DNA of 48,281 nt from Arthrobacter globiformis (GCF_003261175.1 NZ_QLNP01000066.1:1-48281), one strand, 5' to 3'. Shown: positions 7,284 through 17,505, numbered from the stretch's first letter. Notes: generated by a model not told the origin, from the sequence alone. Made by a program: numbers and translations.

Positions 7284-9137
7284 GTGTCTCCCATGGCCCG
7301 CACCGCCCCGGTGCCCGCCGCGACAGATCCGGCCATTATTCGGAATTTCTGCATCATCGCGCACATTGACCACGGTAAGTCCACCCTGGCCGACCGCATG
7401 CTGCAGTCCACCGGAGTGGTGCAGGCACGCGACATGAAGGCCCAGTACCTGGACCGCATGGACATCGAACGCGAGCGCGGCATCACCATCAAGTCGCAGG
7501 CTGTCCGCATGCCCTGGGAATTCGACGGCGTGAGCTACGCCCTGAACATGATCGACACCCCGGGCCACGTGGACTTCACCTACGAGGTGTCGCGTTCCCT
7601 CGCAGCCTGCGAAGGTGCCGTTCTGCTGGTGGACGCCGCGCAGGGCATCGAGGCCCAGACGCTGGCGAACCTGTATCTGGCGATGGAAAACGACCTCACC
7701 ATCATCCCTGTCCTGAACAAGATCGACCTGCCGGCCGCCCAGCCGGAGAAGTACGCGGCCGAGCTGGCCAGCCTGATCGGCGGCGATCCCGAAGACGTGC
7801 TGCTGGTCTCCGGCAAGACCGGCGTCGGCGTGGAAGCGCTGCTGGACAAGATCGTGCGCGACCTGCCCGCACCCGTCGGCAACCCCGACGCGCCTGCCCG
7901 GGCCATGATTTTCGACTCCGTCTACGACACCTACCGCGGCGTGGTCACCTACGTCCGTGTGGTGGACGGCATGCTGCACCCGCGTGAGCGCATCCAGATG
8001 ATGTCCACCAAGGCCAGCCACGAGCTCCTGGAAATCGGCGTCAGCTCCCCGGAGCCGACACCCTCCAAGGGTCTCGGCGTCGGCGAGGTGGGCTACCTCA
8101 TCACCGGCGTGAAGGACGTCCGCCAGTCGAAGGTGGGCGACACCGTCACCAACCTCGCCAAGCCTGCCGCGGAATCACTGAGCGGCTACGCGGATCCCAA
8201 GCCGATGGTCTTCTCAGGCCTCTACCCGCTGGACGGCACCGACTACCCGGTGCTGCGTGACGCCCTGGACAAGCTCAAGCTGAACGACGCGGCCCTGATC
8301 TATGAACCGGAAACCTCCGCGGCCCTCGGCTTCGGCTTCCGGGTGGGCTTCTTGGGCCTCCTGCACCTGGAGATCGTCCGGGAGCGGCTTGAACGCGAAT
8401 TCAACCTGGACCTGATCTCCACCGCCCCCAACGTGGTCTACGAGGTCACGCTCGAGGACAAGAACGTGATCACTGTGACGAACCCGAGCGAGTTCCCCTC
8501 CGGGAAGATCAACGAGGTCCGCGAGCCCATGGTGGCCGCGACAATCCTCGCCCCCAACGAGTTCGTCGGCGCCATCATGGAGCTCTGCCAGGGCCGCCGC
8601 GGCGTCATGCGCGGTATGGACTACCTGTCCGAGGACCGGGTGGAGCTGCGGTACTGGATGCCGCTGGCCGAGATCGTCTTCGACTTCTTCGACCTGCTCA
8701 AGTCCAAGACGCGCGGCTACGCCTCACTGGACTGGAAGGCCGACGGCGAACAGGTCGCCGACCTGGTCAAGGTGGACATCCTGCTCCAGGGCGAGCAGGT
8801 GGACGCCTTCAGCGCCATCACCCACAAGGACAAGGCTTACGCCTACGGCGTGATGATGACCGGCAAGCTGCGCGAGCTTATTCCGCGCCAGCAGTTCGAA
8901 GTGCCGATCCAGGCGGCCATCGGGTCCCGGATCATCGCCCGTGAGTCCATCCGCGCCATCCGCAAGGACGTTCTCGCCAAGTGCTACGGCGGCGACATTT
9001 CCCGTAAGCGCAAACTGCTGGAAAAGCAGAAGGAAGGCAAGAAGCGCATGAAGATGGTGGGGCGCGTGGAAGTGCCGCAGGAAGCCTTCATCGCAGCCCT
9101 GACCACTGACGAATCCAAGGACAAGGCCAAGAAGTAG
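7284..9137 (+). CDS. lepA: Elongation factor 4 (LepA), ribosome-associated GTPase
   Basis: 617-aa translational GTPase. It has P-loop AHIDHGKST (26-34), switch [16 protein letters not shown], an EF-G-like domain order without EF-G domain IV, and the LepA-specific C-terminal domain ending in [15 protein letters not shown] and [12 protein letters not shown]4 acts on stalled or mistranslocated ribosomes. GTG 7284 is preferred over ATG 7293 because AAGGA (7273-7277) lies 6 nt before it. It is divergent from the PemK-like gene and 36 bp upstream of hemW, with which it may share a transcript. Confidence 0.97.
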   Translation: MSPMARTAPVPAATDPAIIRNFCIIAHIDHGKSTLADRMLQSTGVVQARDMKAQYLDRMDIERERGITIKSQAVRMPWEFDGVSYALNMIDTPGHVDFTYEVSRSLAACEGAVLLVDAAQGIEAQTLANLYLAMENDLTIIPVLNKIDLPAAQPEKYAAELASLIGGDPEDVLLVSGKTGVGVEALLDKIVRDLPAPVGNPDAPARAMIFDSVYDTYRGVVTYVRVVDGMLHPRERIQMMSTKASHELLEIGVSSPEPTPSKGLGVGEVGYLITGVKDVRQSKVGDTVTNLAKPAAESLSGYADPKPMVFSGLYPLDGTDYPVLRDALDKLKLNDAALIYEPETSAALGFGFRVGFLGLLHLEIVRERLEREFNLDLISTAPNVVYEVTLEDKNVITVTNPSEFPSGKINEVREPMVAATILAPNEFVGAIMELCQGRRGVMRGMDYLSEDRVELRYWMPLAEIVFDFFDLLKSKTRGYASLDWKADGEQVADLVKVDILLQGEQVDAFSAITHKDKAYAYGVMMTGKLRELIPRQQFEVPIQAAIGSRIIARESIRAIRKDVLAKCYGGDISRKRKLLEKQKEGKKRMKMVGRVEVPQEAFIAALTTDESKDKAKK

Positions 9138-9173
9138 TGATGACCGTGGCCGGAACTTCCGGAGGCCGCACCC

Positions 9174-10403
9174 GTGCCTAGCGTTCTTCCCCTGGGCGAC
9201 CCCGCGCCGTCGGACGGCCTGCTGCCGCCACAGGCGGCGGACGGTGCAGGCGCCCGGGCCTTCGGACTATACGTGCACATCCCGTTCTGCGCGGTCCGCT
9301 GCGGTTACTGCGACTTCAACACCTACACCGCAACCGAGCTCGGCGGCGGCGCGTCCCAGGACGCGTACGCCTCCACCGCCATCTCGGAAGTGGACTTGGC
9401 CGCGCGGGTCCTTGAGCAGTCGGGGGTGCCCGCCCGCAAGCTGAGCACCGTGTTTTTCGGCGGCGGCACGCCCACGCTCCTGCCCGCCGAGGACCTGGCC
9501 AGAATCCTCCGTGCCGCCATAGACACGTGGGGGATCGAACCCGGCGCCGAGGTGACCACTGAGGCCAACCCGGACTCCGTCACGCCGGAATCCCTGCAAC
9601 TGCTTGCCGACGCGGGCTTCACCCGGGTCTCCTTCGGCATGCAGTCCGCCGTGCCCCATGTACTGAAGGTCCTCGACCGCACCCACACCCCGAGCCGTGT
9701 TCCGCTCGTGGTGCAGTGGGCGCGCGACGCCGGGCTGGCCGTCAGCCTGGACCTGATCTATGGAACACCGGGGGAGTCCCTCGAGGACTGGCGCTTTTCG
9801 CTCGAGACCGCCCTGTCGTACCAGCCGGACCACATCAGCGCCTACGCGCTGATCATTGAGGACGGCACCAAGCTCGCCGCCCAGATCCGCCGCGGTGAAG
9901 TTCCGGAAATCGACGACGACGACCATGCCGACAAGTACGAACTCGCCGACAAGATGATCTCCGATGCCGGCCTGCACTGGTACGAGGTCAGCAACTGGTC
10001 CGCGACGCCGGAGCAGGCGTGCCGCCACAACCTCGCTTACTGGCGCGGGGACGATTGGTGGGGCATCGGCCCTGGCGCGCACTCGCACGTGGGCGGGGTG
10101 CGCTGGTGGAACGTCAAGCATCCCACCGCCTATGCCGGACGGCTCGGCTCAGGCGTCTCGCCGGCGGCAGGACGCGAAACGCTCGACGCCGAAACCCGGG
10201 GCGTCGAAAAGGTCATGCTGGAAGCCCGGCTTTCCGCGGGGCTCGAAACCGCTGCCCTCTCGCCGGCCGGCAGGAACGCCGTGGCCGGGCTGATCGCCGA
10301 CGGCCTCGTGATGCCGGAGGAGGCGTTCCGAGGCCGCCTGGTCCTTACTCTGAAGGGCCGGCTGCTGGCGGATGCCGTGGTCCGCAGGATCCTGCCGGAC
10401 TAG
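9174..10403 (+). CDS. hemW: HemW, radical SAM haem chaperone (formerly HemN-like)
   Basis: 409 aa. The radical SAM cluster motif HIPFCAVRCGYCDF supplies Cys39, Cys43 and Cys46; it is followed by FFGGGTPTLLP, TEANPDS and RVSFGMQS, and the HemW-type C-terminal region HNLAYWRGDDWWGIGPGAHS. The CxxxCxYC context lacks the extra Cys that oxygen-independent coproporphyrinogen dehydrogenase HemN carries, which favours HemW, thought to insert haem into respiratory enzymes. GTG start with GGAGG (9161-9165) 8 nt upstream. It follows lepA, the usual actinobacterial neighbour. Confidence 0.92.
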   Translation: MPSVLPLGDPAPSDGLLPPQAADGAGARAFGLYVHIPFCAVRCGYCDFNTYTATELGGGASQDAYASTAISEVDLAARVLEQSGVPARKLSTVFFGGGTPTLLPAEDLARILRAAIDTWGIEPGAEVTTEANPDSVTPESLQLLADAGFTRVSFGMQSAVPHVLKVLDRTHTPSRVPLVVQWARDAGLAVSLDLIYGTPGESLEDWRFSLETALSYQPDHISAYALIIEDGTKLAAQIRRGEVPEIDDDDHADKYELADKMISDAGLHWYEVSNWSATPEQACRHNLAYWRGDDWWGIGPGAHSHVGGVRWWNVKHPTAYAGRLGSGVSPAAGRETLDAETRGVEKVMLEARLSAGLETAALSPAGRNAVAGLIADGLVMPEEAFRGRLVLTLKGRLLADAVVRRILPD

Positions 10404-10425
10404 CCGCGACAACAGATAAAGCAAC

Positions 10426-10495
10426 GCGAGGTCACTTGCAGCCCAATCCGCCAAGGATATTGGGCTGTAAGTCCCCACCCGCACCCTAACCTCGC
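10426..10495. terminator. Nested inverted repeat between convergent hemW and DUF4870 gene
   Basis: Inner stem of 14 pairs with one G-U: ACTTGCAGCCCAAT (10434-10447) and ATTGGGCTGTAAGT (10459-10472), loop 11 nt. An outer repeat GCGAGGT (10426-10432) / ACCTCGC (10489-10495) encloses it. There is no strong T-run on either side, so it is an imperfect terminator or another RNA structure serving both convergent genes. Confidence 0.5.
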
Positions 10496-10541
10496 AAGCT
10501 CGGCCAGGGAACCCTGCGGGCGTGGGCCCAACGCACATTCG

Positions 10542-10961
10542 CTACTTGATCCAGCGGAGGTTGTACGGGTACCGGTGCGGCTGGCCCTTGTTGACGTGGA
10601 CTCCGGCGGACACTGCGAAGCAGGTCAGCGCAATCCAGATGAGAGTGGCCAGGACGGCGAACAGGTTGCCGACGACCGGAAGCAGCACTAGGAGGTTGGC
10701 CACGAAGGCCGCAATCGTCGGCGGCAGCGTGAAGTTGAGGGCTTCCTTGGACTCCTGCGCCGTGAACGGGCCGCGGTCGCGGAAGATGAGGTAAATCAGC
10801 AGGGCCGGAACACAGCCGAGAATGCCGCCGAAGTGCGCCAGGGTGGCCCACTGCCGGTCCTCGCTGGCGGTCAGCGGAAGCGCATTGGCCGGAACGCCAT
10901 GGTACTGGGGCAGGTCCTGGCCGGACTGTGTGTCCCTGCGGTCGCGAGCGTCTTGTGCCAC
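10542..10961 (-). CDS. DUF4870 membrane protein
   Basis: 139 aa with a polar N-terminus of about 35 residues, then WATLAHFGGILGCVPALLIYLIF, a conserved RDRGPFTAQESKEALNFTL loop, and two more hydrophobic segments; three to four membrane helices in all. This is the DUF4870 (Tic20-like) pattern, function unknown. The GTG start has AAGGAAG about 8 nt upstream. It ends in HRYPYNLRWIK, a typical family ending. Converges with hemW. Confidence 0.88.
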   Translation of the reverse strand: MAQDARDRRDTQSGQDLPQYHGVPANALPLTASEDRQWATLAHFGGILGCVPALLIYLIFRDRGPFTAQESKEALNFTLPPTIAAFVANLLVLLPVVGNLFAVLATLIWIALTCFAVSAGVHVNKGQPHRYPYNLRWIK

Positions 10962-11099
10962 GGTGTCTTCCTTAAGCTTGCGTTGGTGCGATAGTGCCTT
11001 GGCGCCGGGCCGCGGTGCGGTGCCGCCGTACCAAGGATACCGGCCCGTAGGGGCAATAGCGGGCGGAACGCCGAATCGCGGGGAGCGTAGCTATGGAAA

Positions 11100-11963
11100 T
11101 TAGGGCACTGTTAGGAAATCGATGACCTCTTCCACCCGGCCCAGCAGGGCAGGCTCAAGGTCGGCGTAGGTGCGCACGGCGCCGAGGAGTTTCTGCCAGC
11201 CGAGGCCGATGTCCTCCTTGGTCTCGTGCGGCCAGCCGAAGGCGGTGAGGATGCCGGTCTTCCAGTCCGTGCCGCGCGGCACCACTGGCCACTGTGGAAT
11301 GCCCAGCACTGACGGGCGGATCGCCTGCCACACGTCGACGTACGGGTGTCCCACGATCAGCACGTTCCCGGCCGCGCCGGGGGACGCCATCACGGCGTCG
11401 GCGATCCTGGATTCCTTGGAATTCGGGACCAGATGGTCCACCAGGACGCCCAGCCTGCGGCCGGGGCCGGGGCGGAAGGAGGCAACGGCCGCAGCCAGGT
11501 CATCGATGCCGTGCAGGGGCTCGACGACGATGCCCTCCACCCGGAGGTCGTCGCCCCAGACTTTTTCCACGAGTTCCGCATCGTGCTTGCCTTCGACCCA
11601 GATCCGGCTGGCCTTGGCCACCTGGGCGCGCTGCCCTTCCACCCGCACCGAACCCGACGCCGTCCGTCCGGCCGTGCCCGATCCTGCGGGCTTCGCCTTG
11701 GGCGCCGGAGGCATCAGGCGGATCGGCTGGCCGTCCAGGAGGAATCCGAAGCCCAGCTTGAAGGACCGGGACTTTCCGCGGCGGTCTTCGAGCGCCACGA
11801 TGTGCATGCCGCCGGATTTCTCCACCCGGGTCACTGCGCCCACCCAGCCCGACTGGACGTCCTCGAGCACCATGCCGCGCTCCACGGGGACCTCGGGCAG
11901 GCTCTTTTTGGCGGGCGTTGTCATGTCCTGCGGGCCCCAGGTCTGGTACTGCATTTCGTTCAC
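11100..11963 (-). CDS. DUF3097 protein with a Toprim-like segment
   Basis: 287-aa actinobacterial DUF3097 family protein. After an N-terminal SH3-like stretch (GWVGAVTRVEKSGGMHIVALEDRRGK) and a Pro/Ala linker, the core reads RIWVEGKHDAELVEKVWG, VVEPLHGIDDL, LGVLVDHLVPNSKE and NVLIVGHPYVDVWQA. The VEGKHDAELV...EPLHG and LVDHL pattern resembles a Toprim fold (Glu ... acidic metal site), so nucleic-acid-related catalysis is an inference from motif shape. Two starts are possible: GTG 11963 or ATG 11954; neither has a clear ribosome-binding site. Divergent from hrcA across the CIRCE region. Confidence 0.8.
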   Translation of the reverse strand: MNEMQYQTWGPQDMTTPAKKSLPEVPVERGMVLEDVQSGWVGAVTRVEKSGGMHIVALEDRRGKSRSFKLGFGFLLDGQPIRLMPPAPKAKPAGSGTAGRTASGSVRVEGQRAQVAKASRIWVEGKHDAELVEKVWGDDLRVEGIVVEPLHGIDDLAAAVASFRPGPGRRLGVLVDHLVPNSKESRIADAVMASPGAAGNVLIVGHPYVDVWQAIRPSVLGIPQWPVVPRGTDWKTGILTAFGWPHETKEDIGLGWQKLLGAVRTYADLEPALLGRVEEVIDFLTVP

Positions 11964-12072
11964 CGCTCTGCACTAGGAAGGAGCCGCTCCGGCCGCGGGC
12001 ATGCCGCCGGGGGACAGGCGCCCGGAATTTCGCCCGGAGCGGTACCAATGCTAACAACGGGGCGACTCATAT

Positions 12073-12107
12073 TAGACTTGTTAGCACTTAGGCATGTCGA
12101 GTGCTAA
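12073..12107 (+). promoter_or_regulatory. hrcA promoter -10 and CIRCE operator
   Basis: TTAGCACTT (12081-12089), nine bases, then GAGTGCTAA (12099-12107): one mismatch from the CIRCE consensus TTAGCACTC-N9-GAGTGCTAA bound by HrcA. A -10-like TAGACT (12073-12078) sits immediately upstream, so the transcript would start inside the operator, which fits repression. A small hairpin CGGGCG/CGCCCG (12120-12138) follows before the hrcA ribosome-binding site. No gene besides this lies in 11964-12167. Confidence 0.93.
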
Positions 12108-12167
12108 CGACAGCGTTGACGGGCGGGAAAAACGCCCGGCGCGGTTACGGCCAAAAGGAGGTGGACT

Positions 12168-13181
12168 GTGAGCGAACCACGGAAGCTTGAGGTGCTGCGC
12201 GCCATCGTGGAGGACTATGTCCATTCCCGCGAGCCTGTCGGCTCCAAGGCCCTGGTGGAACGGCACCATCTGGGCGTTTCCAGCGCCACCATCCGCAACG
12301 ACATGGCGGCTCTGGAGGACGAGGGCCTCATCACGGCCCCGCACACCAGTGCAGGGAGGATTCCCACGGACAAGGGTTACCGCCTGTTCGTCGACCAGAT
12401 CTCGGCGGTCAAGCCGCTCTCGCCGGCGGAGAAGCGCGCCATCCAGACCCTGCTCGAGGGGTCCGAGGACCTCGACGACGTCCTGGACCGGACGGCGCGG
12501 CTCCTGTCCCAGCTGACCAACCAGGTCGCCGTCGTGCAGTACCCGCACCTGAGCCGGGCCGTGGTCCGGCACATTGAATTCGTGCTGCTGGCGCCGCGGA
12601 AGGTGCTGATCGTGCTGATCGCCGACTCCGGCAAAGTGGACCAGCGCGTCGTCGACGCCGGACAGGACCTGTCAGACGAGACGCTGGCCGCCCTGCGCAC
12701 CCGGTTCCTGACCGGTGTGGCCGGAACGCCGGTGGCCATCCTTCCCCAGCACCTGGCCGCCGTCGTGGCCGGCTGCACGCCCGCCGAGCGCCCCGTAGCC
12801 ACGGCCCTGGGCAAGGGACTGGAGGGCCTCGCCCACAACAGCCGGGAAGACCGCATGGTCCTGGCCGGAACGGCCAACCTGGCGCGGTCCAACGTGGACT
12901 TCCCGCTGAGCATCGGACCTGTCCTTGAGGCCCTTGAGGAGCAGGTGGTGATGCTGCGGCTCCTGAGCGACATGGCGCAGGACCCGCGCGGCGTGGCCGT
13001 CAGCATCGGCCGGGAAAACCCCTACGACGGGCTGGCCGAGGCGTCGGTCGTGGCCACGGGCTACGGCCCCGACGCCAGCGCCAAGGTGGGCATCCTGGGC
13101 CCTACCCGGATGGACTATCCCACCACCATGGCCGCCGTGCGCGCGGTGGCCCGCTATCTTTCGAGGATTCTGGGCCCGTGA
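12168..13181 (+). CDS. hrcA: Heat-inducible transcription repressor HrcA
   Basis: 337 aa. N-terminal winged helix with ILRAIVEDY-type start ([20 protein letters not shown]) and the recognition segment [18 protein letters not shown], then the GAF-like HrcA domain with [12 protein letters not shown] and a C-terminal [21 protein letters not shown]. HrcA represses chaperone genes through CIRCE and is itself activated by GroEL. GTG start with AAGGAGG (12154-12160) 7 nt upstream. The CIRCE site in front implies autoregulation of the hrcA-dnaJ-rsmE run. Confidence 0.96.
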   Translation: MSEPRKLEVLRAIVEDYVHSREPVGSKALVERHHLGVSSATIRNDMAALEDEGLITAPHTSAGRIPTDKGYRLFVDQISAVKPLSPAEKRAIQTLLEGSEDLDDVLDRTARLLSQLTNQVAVVQYPHLSRAVVRHIEFVLLAPRKVLIVLIADSGKVDQRVVDAGQDLSDETLAALRTRFLTGVAGTPVAILPQHLAAVVAGCTPAERPVATALGKGLEGLAHNSREDRMVLAGTANLARSNVDFPLSIGPVLEALEEQVVMLRLLSDMAQDPRGVAVSIGRENPYDGLAEASVVATGYGPDASAKVGILGPTRMDYPTTMAAVRAVARYLSRILGP

Positions 13182-13239
13182 CCGCACGCCCCGGACATCC
13201 TTTGACCACAGACAGTACAACCAGGAAGAGATACGAACT

Positions 13240-14367
13240 TTGAGCAGCCACTACGACGTTCTTGGAGTCTCCGCGGAAGCCACCGGCGAGGAGATTAAAA
13301 AGGCCTACCGCAAGCTGGCCCGCTCGCTTCACCCGGACGTCAACCCCGGGGAAGACGCCGCCGAACGGTTCAAGGCCGTCACCCACGCCTATGAGGTGCT
13401 GTCCGATCCGCAGAAGCGCAGGGTCTACGACACCACCGGCAACGAGAACGGCACGGACAACGGCTTTGGCGGCGGCGGTTATGCCGGCCAGGGCTTCGCG
13501 TTCCAGGACATCTTCGACACCTTCTTCGGCGCCGGCGGCACCTCCGGGCCCGCGTCCCGCGTCCGCCGCGGCCAGGACGCGCTCATCAGCGTGCGGATCG
13601 ACCTGCGCGATGCCGTGTTCGGTGTCAACAAGAAGCTGGAAGTGGACACGGCCGTCACCTGCCCCACCTGCGAAGGGTCCTGCTGCCGCGAGGGCAGCCA
13701 CCCCGAACGCTGTGACATCTGCGGCGGCAGTGGCCAGGTGCAGCGGGCGGTCCGTTCCATCCTCGGCCAGGTCATGACCGCCGCCCCCTGCGGCTCGTGC
13801 GAGGGTTTCGGCACCGTCATCAAGGACCCCTGCAACGAGTGCAGCGGCCAGGGCCGCATCCGCAGCCGCCGCTCCCTGACCATCAAGGTCCCGGCCGGTG
13901 TGGCCACCGGCACGCGGATCCAGCTCTCCGGACAGGGCGAGGCCGGGCCCGCGGGCGGACCGTCCGGCGACCTCTATGTGGAAATCCGCGTCAACAACGA
14001 CCCCACATATGTCCGCGAGGGCGACGATCTCCACGCGACCCTGAACATTCCCATGACCGCCGCTGCCCTCGGCACGGAAGTGAGCCTGGAAACCTTCGAC
14101 GGCAAGCAGGAGATCGACGTCAAGGCGGGCACGCAGTCCGGCGAGATCATCACCCTCCGCGGCCTCGGCGTCACCCACCTGCGCGGCTACGGCCGCGGCG
14201 ACCTCAAGGTTCACCTGCAGGTGGAGACACCGTCCAAGCTTGACCCCGCCCAGGAGGACCTGCTCCGGCAGCTGGCCAAGCTCCGCGGAGAGCAGTTCTC
14301 CGAGGGAAAGCTCGCAGCCGGCGGCGGCGTCTTCGCCAAGCTGCGGGACCGCCTCGGTAACCTGTAG
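13240..14367 (+). CDS. dnaJ: Chaperone DnaJ (DnaJ2 type)
   Basis: 375 aa with J domain (HPD at 31-33), Gly/Phe-rich linker, a zinc region and C-terminal substrate-binding domains. The zinc region has four modules; the last three are normal ([24 protein letters not shown]) but the first is CPTCEGSCC, where the usual Gly is Cys, a variant I believe is common in Micrococcales. It stimulates DnaK and holds unfolded proteins. The start codon is TTG at 13240, preceded by AGGAAGAG. It follows hrcA by 58 bp and is followed by rsmE after 2 bp, so it should be HrcA/CIRCE-controlled. Confidence 0.95.
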   Translation: MSSHYDVLGVSAEATGEEIKKAYRKLARSLHPDVNPGEDAAERFKAVTHAYEVLSDPQKRRVYDTTGNENGTDNGFGGGGYAGQGFAFQDIFDTFFGAGGTSGPASRVRRGQDALISVRIDLRDAVFGVNKKLEVDTAVTCPTCEGSCCREGSHPERCDICGGSGQVQRAVRSILGQVMTAAPCGSCEGFGTVIKDPCNECSGQGRIRSRRSLTIKVPAGVATGTRIQLSGQGEAGPAGGPSGDLYVEIRVNNDPTYVREGDDLHATLNIPMTAAALGTEVSLETFDGKQEIDVKAGTQSGEIITLRGLGVTHLRGYGRGDLKVHLQVETPSKLDPAQEDLLRQLAKLRGEQFSEGKLAAGGGVFAKLRDRLGNL

Positions 14368-14369
14368 CG

Positions 14370-15140
14370 GTGAGCAACCCCGTATTCTTTGCCCCGGCCG
14401 GCGCGCTGGACGGCACTGTTCCCGGTTCGCTGTTCGTCCTGGACGGTGCCGAGGCGCGGCACGCGGTCACGGTGAAGCGCCTGGCAGTGGGGGAGCTGGT
14501 TGACATAGCCGACGGCGCCGGCAAACGCATCACCGGAACGGTGACGGAAGCTGCCCCCGCCGAGCTGACGGTGGAATGCACTTCCGTCAGTGCGGAACCG
14601 CGGCCGGACATCCGCCTCGTTCTGGTGCAGGCCCTCGCCAAGGGTGACCGGGACGAGTTGGCGATCGAAACAGCCACTGAGCTGGGCATCGACGCGGTAA
14701 TTCCGTGGCAGTCGGAACGCTCCATCGTCCGCTGGAAGGGTGACCGGGCAGCCAAGGCGCACGGCAAATGGCAGTCCGCCGTCACGGCCGCTGCCAAGCA
14801 GGCGCGCCGCGCCTGGATCCCCGAGGTGAGGCCCGCCGTCGACACCCAGGCGCTGGCCAGGGAAGTGGCGGAAGCCGGCCTTGCCGTGATTCTGCACGAA
14901 GACGCGGTGACGCCGCTGCGGCGGGTCCTTGGCAAGTGGTCGGAGGAGCGCCGGGAGGCGTCGGACCCCGGCGAGGTGCTCCTCATCGTTGGTCCCGAAG
15001 GGGGCATTAGCCCCCGTGAGGTCACCAGGCTGTGCAGCGCCGGGGCGGTCACGGCGCTGCTGGGACCGCACGTCCTGCGGTCATCGACGGCGGGACCGGC
15101 CGGCGTCGTGGTGGCCAGCGACGTCCTGGGCCGTTGGTAA
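14370..15140 (+). CDS. rsmE: 16S rRNA m3U1498 methyltransferase
   Basis: 256-aa SPOUT-family enzyme: N-terminal PUA-like domain (FFAPAGALDG...EARHAVTVKRLAVGE) and a C-terminal knot domain with LVQALAKGDRDELAIETATELG, LLIVGPEGGISPREV (about 206-220) and LGPHVLRSSTAG. It methylates U1498 of 16S rRNA using S-adenosylmethionine. The GTG start lies 2 bp after the dnaJ stop with no clear Shine-Dalgarno sequence, so translation is probably coupled. Ends 3 bp from the convergent lipoprotein gene; no terminator hairpin was seen between them. Confidence 0.95.
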   Translation: MSNPVFFAPAGALDGTVPGSLFVLDGAEARHAVTVKRLAVGELVDIADGAGKRITGTVTEAAPAELTVECTSVSAEPRPDIRLVLVQALAKGDRDELAIETATELGIDAVIPWQSERSIVRWKGDRAAKAHGKWQSAVTAAAKQARRAWIPEVRPAVDTQALAREVAEAGLAVILHEDAVTPLRRVLGKWSEERREASDPGEVLLIVGPEGGISPREVTRLCSAGAVTALLGPHVLRSSTAGPAGVVVASDVLGRW

Positions 15141-15142
15141 CG

Positions 15143-16051
15143 TTAGCGGACCGTGAAACCGCGTGAGTCCACGTTGAGTTCGTCCTCGGGCTTGCCCGGG
15201 CCGATCTGGGAGACGCGCACCTCATAGTTGCCGGGCGCAAGGTTGACGGTGATGCCGAAGACCCCGGACGCGGCGGGATCAGCTGCGGCAACGACTTCCC
15301 CGGTCAGGTAGCTTTCCTTGTCGCCGTTGTCCTGGACCTTGAGGATGCGCCAGTGGAGTTTGCCGTTGGGAACGGTGCTTCGTCCGGCGATCTTGACCCG
15401 TCCGTCACCGACTTCGGTGCCCTGTTGCGGATCGATGATCCACACCGGTGCCACCATTCCGGCGCTGCGGGACGTGGGCGCACCGAGCTTCACGTGCTTG
15501 AACGCCAGGTAATCGGTGTGCCCGTCCACCAGGATCACCACCTCGATCTGCTGGCCGGAGTCGATCAGGCCTGAGCTGGCCCCTGCGGCCGTTGCGGTGT
15601 ACACCAGTTGCTGGATGGCCCGCTGGGCCATGTCGGCGTCGAGGTTGCTGTTGAAGGCATCCGCGGAAACGTCCACGGTAATGACATTGGTGCCCGAGAT
15701 TGATGTCGCCAGGTTCTTGGGGTTCTGCCACGGCGTGAAGAAGTCCGGATCCAGCGGCGTCTCCGACATCATGGCCCGCAGGGCGCGCGTGATCGGGTTC
15801 TCATCGTCAGGAACGTCGCGGAACTCGCGGTACAAGAAGACGTTGCTGTTGCTTCGCCCGATCCAGTAAACGGGCGCCTTGTTCGAGGACTGCGTTGTTT
15901 CCAGCGGCGCGCTGGTGGTGGGAACGCCGTCGGTGCCGGCGGCCCGGCGGGAAGAGGAGGTCGGAGAGTTGGCGGACGTCACGGCGGGGTCGGGATCGGC
16001 AATGCATCCGGACAGCAGCAGGGCAGCCGGAAGTAGCCCGGACAGCAGCAC
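15143..16051 (-). CDS. GerMN / Gmad2 domain lipoprotein
   Basis: 302 aa. A lipobox LLLSGC places the lipidated Cys at residue 16, followed by a Ser/Thr-rich linker. Residues about 60-175 fit a GerMN domain (VYWIGRSN, FLYREFRD, INVITVDVSADAF-like strand) and about 205-300 a Gmad2 immunoglobulin-like domain (WIIDPQQGTEVGDGRVKIAGRS, ending VDSRGFTVR). Such proteins are exported and surface-anchored; role unknown. The called GTG start gives a signal peptide without a positive n-region. The same frame continues upstream through GRKVPRIRS, ideal for an n-region, but has no ATG, GTG or TTG there, so the true start may be a rare codon or a sequence error. Confidence 0.85.
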   Translation of the reverse strand: MLLSGLLPAALLLSGCIADPDPAVTSANSPTSSSRRAAGTDGVPTTSAPLETTQSSNKAPVYWIGRSNSNVFLYREFRDVPDDENPITRALRAMMSETPLDPDFFTPWQNPKNLATSISGTNVITVDVSADAFNSNLDADMAQRAIQQLVYTATAAGASSGLIDSGQQIEVVILVDGHTDYLAFKHVKLGAPTSRSAGMVAPVWIIDPQQGTEVGDGRVKIAGRSTVPNGKLHWRILKVQDNGDKESYLTGEVVAAADPAASGVFGITVNLAPGNYEVRVSQIGPGKPEDELNVDSRGFTVR

Positions 16052-16336
16052 GGAGCGAATCCGCGGTACTTTCCGGCCCGGAGTTCCTGGCTGACTGATG
16101 CTGGCGATCCCTTCGAATGAGCAGTGCTTGCGGGCACGCCGGACCGTTGCCGGCGGGCTCCTTTTCCAGCATTACACGAGACTTTGGGGCACGCCGTGCC
16201 TTTCGGGGCAGGCGGCCGAACTGCAACGGGAACGATATGAGGCCGATACAAAGTTGATATCTAATTGCGGGAACGCGTTACAAAATGGCGGTCGGCCGTG
16301 ACCTTCCCGGACGGCAGGCCAAGGCGTGCGCTGGCG

Positions 16337-16342
16337 TAAGAT
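16337..16342 (+). promoter_or_regulatory. Candidate -10 element for phoH
   Basis: TAAGAT preceded by TGGCG (extended -10-like) 63 bp before the phoH start. No convincing -35 hexamer. The 353-bp stretch 16052-16404 otherwise holds the unassigned upstream frame of the lipoprotein gene and no other gene I can support. Confidence 0.4.
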
Positions 16343-16404
16343 GTAGAGACACAAATGAGTTATTTTTCCGAACCGGAGGGAACTTAAGGCCCCAGGCCGT
16401 CACC

Positions 16405-17505
16405 ATGACTGAATCAGCAAACGGAAAGCGCCGCCTCAATACGGGGGACCGCACAACGGGCGAATTCCCCCATACTCTCCCCGGTGTCCGGACGGAGGTG
16501 GTCATCTTCGATAACTCTGATCAGATGGTTCAGTCGCTGGGCAGCCACGACGAGGCCCTCCGCTTCATCGAGGACCAGTTCCCGGCCGTCAGTTTCCACG
16601 TCCGCGGCAACGAACTCTCCATCAACGGACCCGCGGCCGATGTGCCGCGGATCATGCGCCTGCTCCACGAAGTCCGTGGGCTCGTGGCCCGCGGCACGGT
16701 GATCACCCCGGCCGTCCTCCAGCAACTGGTCGCGCTGCTCCGCAGCCAGTCCCTGCAGAATCCGGTCGAGGTGCTGACCCATGACATCCTGTCCAGCCGC
16801 GGCAAGACCATCCGGCCCAAGACACTGAACCAGAAGAACTATGTGGACGCTATCGACGCGAACACGGTGATCTTCGGGATCGGTCCCGCCGGCACCGGCA
16901 AGACCTACCTGGCGGTGGCCAAGGCGGTGCAGGCCCTGCAGCAGAAGGAAGTCAGCCGGATCATCCTCACCCGTCCCGCCGTCGAGGCGGGCGAACGGCT
17001 GGGGTTCCTCCCCGGCACGCTCAGCGACAAGATCGACCCGTACCTGCGGCCGCTCTATGACGCGCTGCACGACATGATGGACCCCGAGTCCATTCCCCGG
17101 CTCATGGCGGCCGGAACCATCGAAGTCGCTCCGCTGGCCTATATGAGGGGCCGGACGCTAAACGATGCCTTCATCATCCTTGACGAGGCACAGAACACCA
17201 CGCCGGAACAGATGAAGATGTTCCTGACCCGCCTCGGCTTCGGCTCCAAGATGGTGGTCACCGGCGACGTCACGCAGGTGGACCTTCCGTTCGGAACCCG
17301 CTCCGGCCTGCGCATCGTCGAGGAGATCCTCAGCGGAATCGACGACGTCAGCTTCTCCGTACTGGACGCCGCCGACGTCGTCCGCCACCGCCTGGTGGGG
17401 GACATCGTCAACGCCTACGGCATCTGGGATGAAGCACAACGCAACCGGGTCAAGCATTCCGTTCCCCGGGAACGACGGGAGAGCACGCATGAGCATCGAA
17501 GTTAA
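16405..17505 (+). CDS. phoH: PhoH-family ATPase
   Basis: 366 aa from ATG 16405; the frame is open for 40 codons further upstream but that part does not look like protein. An N-terminal KH-like region (about 40-120) precedes the P-loop ATPase: Walker A GPAGTGKT (160-167), [17 protein letters not shown] and Walker B IILDEAQN. PhoH/PhoL proteins bind RNA and in many genomes, as here, sit beside ybeY, pointing to ribosome or RNA quality control. GGAGGG lies at 16375-16380, too far for a normal Shine-Dalgarno, so the exact start is not certain. The last 17 bp overlap ybeY. Confidence 0.93.
   Translation: MTESANGKRRLNTGDRTTGEFPHTLPGVRTEVVIFDNSDQMVQSLGSHDEALRFIEDQFPAVSFHVRGNELSINGPAADVPRIMRLLHEVRGLVARGTVITPAVLQQLVALLRSQSLQNPVEVLTHDILSSRGKTIRPKTLNQKNYVDAIDANTVIFGIGPAGTGKTYLAVAKAVQALQQKEVSRIILTRPAVEAGERLGFLPGTLSDKIDPYLRPLYDALHDMMDPESIPRLMAAGTIEVAPLAYMRGRTLNDAFIILDEAQNTTPEQMKMFLTRLGFGSKMVVTGDVTQVDLPFGTRSGLRIVEEILSGIDDVSFSVLDAADVVRHRLVGDIVNAYGIWDEAQRNRVKHSVPRERRESTHEHRS

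Noticed and set aside
12120-12138. CGGGCG/CGCCCG hairpin between CIRCE and hrcA as a terminator
   Set aside because: Only 6 bp and no T-run; the genes downstream must be transcribed.
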